Positions 54,268-62,411 of a DNA stretch of 64,000 bases are shown here, piece by piece. Position numbers and translations under genes: made by a program. How positions within the stretch are numbered: the first letter of the stretch is position 1; the number at the start of each line of letters is the position of its first letter. Origin of the DNA: Bifidobacterium psychraerophilum (lineage in GTDB: Bacteria > Actinomycetota > Actinomycetes > Actinomycetales > Bifidobacteriaceae); the NCBI RefSeq assembly GCF_000741705.1, contig NZ_JGZI01000007.1, positions 124,001-188,000 on the forward strand, written 5' to 3'. The notes under the pieces were generated by a model. The model did not search any database. It had not been told where the DNA came from and saw only the letters and a program-made list of their open reading frames with translations.

Positions 54268-55452
54268 CTACTGGTCTTTCGGGGACGAAGCGGAATCCAC
54301 GCGCGCAGTCTCACCCGCAGGGCCACCGGTCACCGCATCCAGCAGACGGCCGCTCAGCACCGTCACCACCAGGATGGTGATCAGGGCGCCGAGCAGCAGC
54401 GCCGTCGCCTCACCGCTGGAGAAAACACCGAGCGTCTTGCCCATGGCCACAGCCCCGACCGGAACACCGAGTTGGGCCGACGTGGCCAAGGCGATGGGCC
54501 AGGGCTGGTGGCTCACGGCGAGCAGGCCGTGAGCCACCAGCGATGCCACGGCAAGGCATATACCGAGCAGTATGGCCTGCGGATCGGCGATCAGACTGTG
54601 CAGATCCAGGGAACTGCCGACCCAGACGAAGAAGATCGGCTCGAAGAAGCCTTGTGTGATGGCGAAAGTCTGATTGGCGACCCTGTGGGGTTCATGTGCC
54701 GCGGCCATAGCAAGACCCATGGCGAATCCGGCCAGCATCACAGAAACGCCCATCGAGACGGCTATGGCCGCGAGCGCGAACAACATCGTGAGGGTCATCC
54801 TCAACTCGATTGCGAGCCCACGCTCCTCACTGAGGTGATGCACGCGATGCCAGTAGCCCGTTCTGCGCGCCCACATCAGCACCATGCTAAACACCGCTGC
54901 GACCAGCAGGACGGCGGCGGCACCCAACGCGGTCACACCCGCCCGCTGCGGTTCCAGAACCAAAGGCAGAATGATGATGGACGACGCATCCGCAACCGCG
55001 AGCTGCACCAGCATTTCGATACCCGCCGGGCTGCTCACCCGTACTCCCCCGAGAGCGGGCATCACGATACTTGCCGATGAGGATGCGATAACCACCGCAT
55101 AGACGGCCCCATGCCCCGTACCGAACAGGGATGCGACGAGCAGGCCAAGGGGAATCGCGAGGACGGAGACAGCGATCGCCCGCAGTATGCCCCGTGCCAG
55201 TCCCCTCACCATCGACGCCTGGCGCAGCGGTACGTGGGTGCCTGCAACGAACATCACAAGCGCGAAGCCAATCTGCGCCAGGAAGGCGAGAATCGTGTTA
55301 TTCGAGTCGATGACCTGGAATCCCGAACGTCCGAGCACCATGCCGACAAGCAGTTCGCCGATGACCACAGGGATATGCACCACGCGGTTCAGACTGAGCA
55401 CGGGACCGAGCATCGCAACCGCGCATAACAGCGCCAGCAATGCAAAACTCAT
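54268..55452 (-). CDS. CPA2-type cation:proton antiporter (Kef-like)
   Basis: 394 residues with about 12 membrane segments. Family features: VIGELLVGMVLGRSGF in helix 2, ALVMFVAGTHVPLRQ, and a conserved acidic residue in AVADASSIIILPLVL that carries the ion. The usual C-terminal nucleotide-binding (RCK) domain of Kef proteins is missing; the protein ends after a short charged tail. The ATG overlaps the TGA of the upstream ParB-like gene by 4 nt, so their production is coupled. Confidence 0.9.
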   Translation of the reverse strand: MSFALLALLCAVAMLGPVLSLNRVVHIPVVIGELLVGMVLGRSGFQVIDSNNTILAFLAQIGFALVMFVAGTHVPLRQASMVRGLARGILRAIAVSVLAIPLGLLVASLFGTGHGAVYAVVIASSSASIVMPALGGVRVSSPAGIEMLVQLAVADASSIIILPLVLEPQRAGVTALGAAAVLLVAAVFSMVLMWARRTGYWHRVHHLSEERGLAIELRMTLTMLFALAAIAVSMGVSVMLAGFAMGLAMAAAHEPHRVANQTFAITQGFFEPIFFVWVGSSLDLHSLIADPQAILLGICLAVASLVAHGLLAVSHQPWPIALATSAQLGVPVGAVAMGKTLGVFSSGEATALLLGALITILVVTVLSGRLLDAVTGGPAGETARVDSASSPKDQ

Positions 55453-55853
55453 AGATCAACCAGCACGCACGGGATATCGGTATTCTCATCATTGTGATAG
55501 CAGGCGCAAACGCGATGATATCCATCGGCGATCTGCAAAGGCCTGGCCCCATGCAGATCGCCACGAAGCAGGAGAATCGGAGAGATCTCCTCACCGGATC
55601 GAATCTTCTTCAGATCAGAGAGCACATGCGGATTATCCTCCGTCAGCAGCGGCAATCTCGCCGCACGCAGAATATCCTTGGCCTTGAAACGCTCCAACTC
55701 ATTCACTTCATGCATGGCCGTAATCACGCGATCGGCCTCATCCGCATCGTCCAATAAGGTCAGATACGACCGGGCCGCGGGATAGTCATGTTCCTGCGGC
55801 ATCGACTTCCACAACACCTCGACGCCCTTGGATTCCTTCTCTTGTTTAGCCAT
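55449..55853 (-). CDS. Small ParB/sulfiredoxin-fold protein
   Basis: 134 residues from the ATG at 55853, with CGGGGG about 5 nt upstream. The C-terminal half (ISPILLLRGDLHGARPLQIADGYHRVCACYH) has the DGxHR motif of the ParB/sulfiredoxin superfamily, used there to bind nucleotides. The N-terminus is a helical region (PAARSYLTLLDDADEADRVI). There is no DNA-binding helix-turn-helix, so it is not a segregation ParB. It is translationally coupled to a cation:proton antiporter that lacks its own nucleotide-sensing domain, suggesting a regulatory partner; this is inference. Confidence 0.72.
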   Translation of the reverse strand: MAKQEKESKGVEVLWKSMPQEHDYPAARSYLTLLDDADEADRVITAMHEVNELERFKAKDILRAARLPLLTEDNPHVLSDLKKIRSGEEISPILLLRGDLHGARPLQIADGYHRVCACYHNDENTDIPCVLVDL

Positions 55854-55918
55854 CAGTGCCCCCGTTCCGAACTGCCTTGCGCACACATCATAGTCCCGTC
55901 AGCATTCCAGGGAATATC

Positions 55919-55968
55919 ATGCCGGGTGTGCGGATGGGCGCAAGCGGCACCATCCTCACACCCGGCAT
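55919..55968 (-). terminator. Strong hairpin after the GH92 gene
   Basis: 19-nt arms (55919-55937 and 55950-55968) pair at 18 of 19 positions around a 12-nt loop; the core is GCCGGGTGTG with CACACCCGGC. It begins 22 nt beyond the GH92 stop on the minus strand, before the ParB-like gene, and is the natural end of the surface-protein operon. A pure T-run is absent. Confidence 0.75.
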
Positions 55969-55989
55969 TGTCCCCTTCGCTGGCGCACG

Positions 55990-58900
55990 CTACAGGCGTC
56001 GCTTCAGGAAACGGCTGATGGTCACCTTGGCACCGCCAAGCGCCAGCAGCATGACCAGCAGCGACAGAGCGGCGACCCCTGCCGTCATCCGGTGAGATTC
56101 GACCGCTCCACCCGTGCCCACACTCGCCCCTGCGGCTGAAGCTCCCTGATCGCCGCCGGTGGCCGAGGCTGCACCATGAGTGCTGCCCGCATTGTTTCCC
56201 GTCGCCGCAGGTGGCTTCGGCAGGTCAACGGTCCCCGATGCCGAGCCATCGCTTTTCGAAACCAGCACGCTTGTTGCTGCGGACGCCTTGGAATCACCGA
56301 TCTGATTGCTGGCAATGACGGCAACCGTGTGCTTTCCGGCACCCGTCGCGCCCAGATCGATGGTGGCGGAGGTATCCGTGAAGACGCCTCTCGCCTTGCC
56401 ATCGACGAGCACCTGGTAGGAGATGATCGGGCTTCCCCCGTTATCAGGCGCATCCCAACTGATGTGAAGCACCGTCTTATCGACGCTCACCTTAGGCATG
56501 CCCGGAGTCTCGGGCACCACTGCGCCAACCGTAACGCTGTTCACGCTCTTCGCGGCTTCTGAATTCCCCACACCGTTGCTTGCCGCAACGGTCGCCGAAT
56601 AGCTGGTGCCGCGCTGCTTCGCTGTGAAGGTGTAGCTCAGCTTGTCGCTTTGCGCGGTGCTGCCATCCGAAAGCACCACGGTGTAGGCGGTGATGGATGA
56701 TCCACCGTCACTCTCCGGAGCCGACCAGGAAACCGTCACATCCTGGCCTTCGGCACTCATCGTCACATTGGCGGGCGAGGAAGGAGCCGTTGCCTTCGGG
56801 GTGGTGACAAGCGCTTCAATCGCCGTATTGAGCGCTTTCGCGGCCGAATTCATCTGCTCGTCCGTCGATGATGCGTCCTCATCCACCTGCTTTCCGGCGC
56901 TGATCGCATCCCGTACCGCCGACCAGCTCTCGACGGTATATGCGCTCTCATCCAATGCCGCGGCATTCGCAAGTTGGTATTCCAATTGGAGCCGGGCATC
57001 AGAGACAAGCTGGTCCGCAGCCAATGCCAAGGATCTGGTCTGCTCGTCCACATCCGACTGGCTGTCCGGCTGCGATTCGAGCATGGCGTATGAGGATTGC
57101 ATCTGAGCCGCAAAGGTGGAGTAATAGATGCTGTTGTATTGCCGGGCATCATTATTGATATCCGCATACTTCTTGTACGCGGCCGCCAGTTCGGTGGTAT
57201 CGACACCTGACAGGAACGTCAGGGAATCAATGTTCGAGACGTAGGGATGCCCGTCATAGGCCTCGGTCAGCAGTTGCAGATACACCGTGTGCTTCCCGGT
57301 GATCGCCGTCGGCAGATGTACGGTGGTGTTTCCCGCCGAACTCCAATTGCTGCCCGTGAACGGCAAGGCGATCGTCGTGTATGGCGTTCCAAGATCCGAG
57401 GAGGAAGACGGATCGAGGTAGACGGCGATTCGTGAATTCAAACCGTCGCGGCTGCTGTTATTGACGTAATGCACGCTGATGTCGGTTCTGGCCACATCGG
57501 AGAAATCGATATCGTCGTAGCGAAGCCAATCGCCGTTCGAAGTCCCCTTGAGGTTACGAACACCCGTCCCATCGTTCCAGCTTGACTGCTCGTCCCCCAG
57601 GGAACCGCCGCTATCCGCATTCCGTGATGCCGCTTTGACGACCAGTGACGATGCGGTGGCGCTGAAGGAGATCGTCTTCACATTCGCCACATATGGCAGA
57701 CTGCTGGTCTCGGTGGTGGATACGAAGCTCGCGAAAACGGTCTGGACGCCCTTGAACACCGTAGGATCCACACTCGCGGTCGCGGTCGCATAGCTTCCCC
57801 ACGAGCTACCGGTATAGGCGAGTGGGATGCTGGCCACAACAGGACCGTCCTTCGAAGCAAGATGCAGTTCGATATGGGAATCCGAAGCAGCTCTGGAGGT
57901 CGGCTTGTCATACAGCACGCTGACCTTGTCCACGCCGCTGCCGAAATCCTGCGAGTCCCATTCGACCCATGCCCCCGTGGTGAGATTCTCGAACATGCCG
58001 TTGGAGGTATTGATCGCTTTGGCGCCATCCCCTTTCGCGCTCAGATTGCTTGCCTGAAGGGTTGGATAGCTCAGCTCGTCCGAACCGAATCTGAACCAGT
58101 CGAAGTTGCCGACCCACTGCCTTGACGAAGGCTTGTGGAACACGAAGGTAACTCCTGATGCGGCTTTCAGGGCCTTGACGGCGCTGGCGTCCAAGGAGAC
58201 GGTCGACGTGGTGTAATTGCCGAAACCGCTGGTCCCGGAAAGATCCACCGTTGCGATAACGGTGCCGCTCGCATCACCGGCATGCACCTCGACGGTACTG
58301 GCCTCATCCGAAGCTCCGTAACTCGTGGCGTACCGTATGGTCAGGTTCTGCGGATCCGACGACGAGGAGAAGTCCATATCCTGATAGCTGACCCATGAGC
58401 CCTCCGATACGCCTCCCAGATCACCGGCGGACTGGTAGCTTTCGTTCTTCAGATCACCACCGGACCATGAGTCGCTCTGCTCCGCCTGAAGAGTCCGGTA
58501 TGGGCCGGCGACGATGGCGAGGGCCGCAGTCGCCGCGGAGAGATCATCCTGCGCCGCCGAAATATCGTCGTCGTTCAATGTGCTTGCGGACAGCGCCTGC
58601 TTGGCCGAGGCCAGAGCCGTGCTCAGTCGCTGATACGATGCCGATGAGTAATGCTTCTGTTGCAGGATTTGAACCCCATCGACCAGCGAGCTCAACTTCG
58701 CCGCTTTGAGTTTCGTCACACTCACGGTAAGAGGCAATTGCTCGGACAACCCCTTTCCGCTTACCTTGGATGCGTCGACCGATACGCCATCCACCTTCTC
58801 GAAGAGAGCGTCACCCAGGCTGAGATATGGATGCGCGCTTTGCGTCGCGGTGCCCTCAATACTCACTTCGAGGGTGGACGCCCCGGTGACCCTCGCCGTG

Positions 58901-61581
58901 GCGGTGAGCGTGGATGGCAGATCGTTCATTCTGATCGCGCCCTCGGCAATCGGATCGCTGCCTGCGGCACCCTGTTTCAGGGTCGCCCCTTTGAAGGTGA
59001 AGGTGTAGGTGCCCCTGACCTTGCCCTCGCCATCGGCATCCACGCTGGCCCTGTCCAGTATGGCGGACCACTGGCTTTCCGTGGTGCCGCCGTGGCTGGC
59101 GGCGTTGCTCATGGAATAGGCCGCCGCCGAATGTTCACCCCAATCGGAGGCGGTGGACTGCATACCGAAGTCGAGTGTGCCTCCACTGGTCATATCCGAA
59201 TAATCCACCCAGGTGTTCGCATAGCTCTTCCCGTTCAGAGAAGCCGAAGCTATGTAGTAATTCGTGGATGACGCACCGGAGGCGTTCACCGTGAAGTTGC
59301 GCCCACTGGGATAGCTGACGCTGACGGAGTCGAAGAAGGGCGAACCGACCTGGTACTGGCTGGATCCCATGGTCACCGGGAACAGCCCGACCGCTGCGGC
59401 AACATACATCGAGGACATCGTGCCCGCATCGTTATCCATGGTGGGCAGGAAACCCTTCGGATCCAGCTTGTACACCTTCGTCTTGATCGGAGGGGTGAAT
59501 TCACCGTTCGAACTTGAGTACTCATCGGTGCTGCCGGTCGCGATGTAACGGTTCCAGGACTCCCCGGCGTATATCTGACGGACCCACTTCTGTGTTTGGC
59601 TCGGCATCCCCACATAATTGAAGAGATAAGGGGTTTGGAGCTCCACTTCGTTGGCGTTGGAGTGCAGCATACCGGTGCCGTCGTCGGCACCGTCCTCACC
59701 GAACATGTGCTGCAGCGCCAGCCTGGTGGCCGTTGTGCCTCCCATGGCCTTGATCATGGCTTCCATATCGTAGGTGTCGTACCAGTTGTACTGCCATAAT
59801 GTGCCCTGGTACAGATTGGCAGCCTGGAATGATTCAAGGCTGTCATTGCCCCAATTCCCACTGCTGTCCCTGGAGGAGAGCACGCTGACCGCGGTGCCGT
59901 CCTTGGCCGTCCAAGCGGAGGGTTTGTATTGCGTGGCGAATGGGTATGCGGCCTGCTTCTCATAGGTGGCCGCATCCGTGCTGTTGCCGATTGATGTGGC
60001 GATTATGGACAGCGCCCAGTCGTCATAACCAAGCTGCACGCTGCTTCCCGGATTGTCCGGGATGTATCCCCTGGCATCATTTTCGCTCGAATACGAACCC
60101 ACCAGCCGTTGCAGAGCCGGGTACGCCTTGCTCACGCGCTTGAGCGAGAATCCTTTGTTCAATGCATCCGCGATGATCTCCGCCGAACGCTCCCAACGAA
60201 CATTCGGCACCGACTGCATCAGTGAGGACATACTGGCCGTCGTGCTGGCCGCCTGACTGTCGGCGAAGGTATCGACCAATGATTGCGCCATATCCTTGTA
60301 CATATCGGGATAGAGCATCGCGATCACACCGAATTTATGCCAATCATCCCAGGTCGCCCAACCGTCATAATGGACGGCCCCATCCGTGCTGTGGACCACA
60401 CCGTCGACTCCCCGGTAGGTGCCGGAAGTGCTCGTGGCATTGGTCGGAAGGGCCATCAGACGATACAGATGCGTGTAGAAGAGCTTCTTCATCGAACCGT
60501 CCGGATCGTTCTCGGCGGATGCCGTGACCTGCACTCGCCCGAGCACGTCGTTCCAGCTGTCATACGCCTGCTGCTGGATGTCGGCGAAACTCTTCGAGGC
60601 GATTTCGGCGCTCTGATCGATTTTCGCCTGCTCGGCGCTGATAGGGGAAACCGTTACGTCCAGTCCTATGGTCTGCCCCGCACTCGGATCGAATGTCAGC
60701 ACGGCACCGGTATCGGTACCTGACTGGTTGAGCGCGGAGGACAATGTGCCCGCATCGCCCCACGTGCTGAGGGTCTTTACCGCACTGCTGGTTGTCGCGT
60801 AGTAGTACATCGTGTATTTGGCACCGTTGAACTGTCCCGCGAAACTCCCTGAGATCGCCTTACGCCCGTCTGAGAGATCGCTGACGCTCAGGCTCGAGGA
60901 GATGCGTTCGGTGAAGTTGTTCTTCATGTCGAACACCAGCGATTGCGCTTGGCCGCTGGGGAAGGTGAAACGATCCAAACCCGTTCGGACCGATGCCGTC
61001 ATTTTCGCTTCGATACTGCCGGTACCTGTGCTGATCGATGAATCCTGACCTGTCGTTTGGCTCAGACCGACCTGATAGTAGCCCGGCTTGGCGCTTTCAT
61101 CACTGTGCGAGAAGGTGTGCGCATATGAGGAGGTGTCCGGACGCTTCGAATAGTTGACGGAGGTGGGAACCACAAGGATGTCGCCGCCACCGCCCGAACC
61201 GCCGACACCATCAAGATTCGTATGCGTGAAACCGGAAATCTTCGTATCCGAATAGTTGTACCCGCTATGCGTGCGATTCTGACTGGTCATCGGATTGACT
61301 TTGACGATGCCATGCGGGGACTGCGCGCCCGGCAGATCCTGTCCATCGTCATCCGCCGTGGAAACGAAGGGATTGACGTATTGGGACACGTCGGTGTCGC
61401 TTTGCGTCGCGGCCTGAGCGGTGCCTGCCGCAGCGATGCCTATGCCAGACACCAAGACGACACTCGCCATGAAGGCGGCCGTCCGGACGAACATGCGACG
61501 TGCCGATCTGCCCGCGCGTGCGCCCTTTCCTGTGTTCGGAACCATGAACATGAACCTTCCTGCTGATTGTGCTTTCCTCAT
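55990..61581 (-). CDS. Multidomain surface alpha-mannosidase, family GH92
   Basis: 1863 residues from the ATG at 61581 (GAGGAA, about 6-7 nt). A long signal peptide ends near AQA (residue 57). The GH92 part, about residues 68-800, shows QYVNPFVSTADDDGQDLPGA, GFTHTNLDGVGGSGGGGD, DGWATWDDWH and MDNDAGTMSSMY, where the acidic residues include the calcium ligands and base of this calcium-dependent family. After it come a FIVAR-like helix bundle (about 963-1025), three CBM6-like domains (about 1028-1440), more FIVAR-like helices and two Fn3 domains. The C-terminus has GASVGTGGAV (1818-1827), a hydrophobic helix and a basic tail. It would trim alpha-1,2-mannose from N-glycans or yeast mannan outside the cell. 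There is no LPXTG. Confidence 0.92.
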   Translation of the reverse strand: MRKAQSAGRFMFMVPNTGKGARAGRSARRMFVRTAAFMASVVLVSGIGIAAAGTAQAATQSDTDVSQYVNPFVSTADDDGQDLPGAQSPHGIVKVNPMTSQNRTHSGYNYSDTKISGFTHTNLDGVGGSGGGGDILVVPTSVNYSKRPDTSSYAHTFSHSDESAKPGYYQVGLSQTTGQDSSISTGTGSIEAKMTASVRTGLDRFTFPSGQAQSLVFDMKNNFTERISSSLSVSDLSDGRKAISGSFAGQFNGAKYTMYYYATTSSAVKTLSTWGDAGTLSSALNQSGTDTGAVLTFDPSAGQTIGLDVTVSPISAEQAKIDQSAEIASKSFADIQQQAYDSWNDVLGRVQVTASAENDPDGSMKKLFYTHLYRLMALPTNATSTSGTYRGVDGVVHSTDGAVHYDGWATWDDWHKFGVIAMLYPDMYKDMAQSLVDTFADSQAASTTASMSSLMQSVPNVRWERSAEIIADALNKGFSLKRVSKAYPALQRLVGSYSSENDARGYIPDNPGSSVQLGYDDWALSIIATSIGNSTDAATYEKQAAYPFATQYKPSAWTAKDGTAVSVLSSRDSSGNWGNDSLESFQAANLYQGTLWQYNWYDTYDMEAMIKAMGGTTATRLALQHMFGEDGADDGTGMLHSNANEVELQTPYLFNYVGMPSQTQKWVRQIYAGESWNRYIATGSTDEYSSSNGEFTPPIKTKVYKLDPKGFLPTMDNDAGTMSSMYVAAAVGLFPVTMGSSQYQVGSPFFDSVSVSYPSGRNFTVNASGASSTNYYIASASLNGKSYANTWVDYSDMTSGGTLDFGMQSTASDWGEHSAAAYSMSNAASHGGTTESQWSAILDRASVDADGEGKVRGTYTFTFKGATLKQGAAGSDPIAEGAIRMNDLPSTLTATARVTGASTLEVSIEGTATQSAHPYLSLGDALFEKVDGVSVDASKVSGKGLSEQLPLTVSVTKLKAAKLSSLVDGVQILQQKHYSSASYQRLSTALASAKQALSASTLNDDDISAAQDDLSAATAALAIVAGPYRTLQAEQSDSWSGGDLKNESYQSAGDLGGVSEGSWVSYQDMDFSSSSDPQNLTIRYATSYGASDEASTVEVHAGDASGTVIATVDLSGTSGFGNYTTSTVSLDASAVKALKAASGVTFVFHKPSSRQWVGNFDWFRFGSDELSYPTLQASNLSAKGDGAKAINTSNGMFENLTTGAWVEWDSQDFGSGVDKVSVLYDKPTSRAASDSHIELHLASKDGPVVASIPLAYTGSSWGSYATATASVDPTVFKGVQTVFASFVSTTETSSLPYVANVKTISFSATASSLVVKAASRNADSGGSLGDEQSSWNDGTGVRNLKGTSNGDWLRYDDIDFSDVARTDISVHYVNNSSRDGLNSRIAVYLDPSSSSDLGTPYTTIALPFTGSNWSSAGNTTVHLPTAITGKHTVYLQLLTEAYDGHPYVSNIDSLTFLSGVDTTELAAAYKKYADINNDARQYNSIYYSTFAAQMQSSYAMLESQPDSQSDVDEQTRSLALAADQLVSDARLQLEYQLANAAALDESAYTVESWSAVRDAISAGKQVDEDASSTDEQMNSAAKALNTAIEALVTTPKATAPSSPANVTMSAEGQDVTVSWSAPESDGGSSITAYTVVLSDGSTAQSDKLSYTFTAKQRGTSYSATVAASNGVGNSEAAKSVNSVTVGAVVPETPGMPKVSVDKTVLHISWDAPDNGGSPIISYQVLVDGKARGVFTDTSATIDLGATGAGKHTVAVIASNQIGDSKASAATSVLVSKSDGSASGTVDLPKPPAATGNNAGSTHGAASATGGDQGASAAGASVGTGGAVESHRMTAGVAALSLLVMLLALGGAKVTISRFLKRRL
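56101..56124 (-). other. Sorting-signal motif SVGTGGAV in the GH92 protein
   Basis: Codons for SVGTGGAV precede a hydrophobic helix and a basic end (RFLKRRL), the three-part layout of a sortase substrate. The identical pattern, SVKTGGAV, is found at 62526-62549 in the phosphatase, with the sortase gene between the two. Confidence 0.6.
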
Positions 61582-61696
61582 ACTGATTTCCTCTGTACGG
61601 CACTCGCCCGTGCCGAATGCCCTCATGTGAAGCGCGATGGCCGTATAGGGCCGACTCTTCATCCCGTTGCCGCCATCCGTGACGGCCACATCGCAT

Positions 61697-62401
61697 TCAT
61701 GACTGCAATGTGGCGTATATGACGGCATTCTGCAGGGATCTGCCACTTACGCGCTCAAGGCAGGTGATGACCACCAGCCTGCCCGGAGTGTTCTGCCATA
61801 CCCGGCTTTCATCCTGCAATGAACTCTTGGGAAGCAACTCGCCACCTGTTACCTGATAGCTGCGTTCACCCACCTGTATGCGTGCACCCTTGGCGAGCTT
61901 GATGCTCCCCTGCTCCACATTCGTCAGATAGTTACCTGGGGCCAGACCCCCCTGAACCGAATGCATAACCACAAACACCGTTCCGTCCTTGGCCTGGTCA
62001 AGACCCACCCCGAGGTTGCGGACCAGATAGGCATCCCGGAATCCGGGAGGCACGATGACCCCGTCGACAACGCTTAACGACTGCATGCCGACATCCAAAC
62101 CCACGCTGGGAACCGTGAATCGCATCCCCGATTCCTGTTGGGGCTTCATGGCGGCGACCTGCTGTTTGGTGGGCTGCTGACCGTCGTCGAGGACGACGGT
62201 GTTGCCCGCAAGATCCTTGGCGCCACCGGCTGCCGACGACATCGACCCTTGTTGCAGCAGCGCCATCAGTAGGGAAGCCACCGCAAGCGCAGCCATGAGG
62301 ACGAACACCACGGCCAGAACGATCAGCCCCAGTGGACGTTTGGTGTCTGCCCCGACACGAGGCCGTTGGCTGTGGGATGCCCGCCGTCGCATACCTCGCA
62401 T
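61697..62401 (-). CDS. Sortase (cysteine transpeptidase)
   Basis: 234 residues from the ATG at 62401, ten bases after the phosphatase stop, with AAGGGTGAGGAG upstream. A basic leader and one membrane helix (residues about 24-48) are followed by the sortase barrel. The active-site residues are His147 in VVMHSVQGG, Cys214 in LVVITCLER and probably Arg221. It would anchor surface proteins to the cell wall. Its neighbours on both sides end with the same TGGAV-type signal, so they are its likely substrates. The class (E or F style) cannot be settled by eye. Confidence 0.9.
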   Translation of the reverse strand: MRGMRRRASHSQRPRVGADTKRPLGLIVLAVVFVLMAALAVASLLMALLQQGSMSSAAGGAKDLAGNTVVLDDGQQPTKQQVAAMKPQQESGMRFTVPSVGLDVGMQSLSVVDGVIVPPGFRDAYLVRNLGVGLDQAKDGTVFVVMHSVQGGLAPGNYLTNVEQGSIKLAKGARIQVGERSYQVTGGELLPKSSLQDESRVWQNTPGRLVVITCLERVSGRSLQNAVIYATLQS

Positions 62402-62411
62402 CTCCTCACCC

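Noticed and set aside
55449-55853. Chromosome or plasmid segregation ParB
   Set aside because: The protein is too short, has no helix-turn-helix, and there is no parA gene or parS-like repeat nearby.
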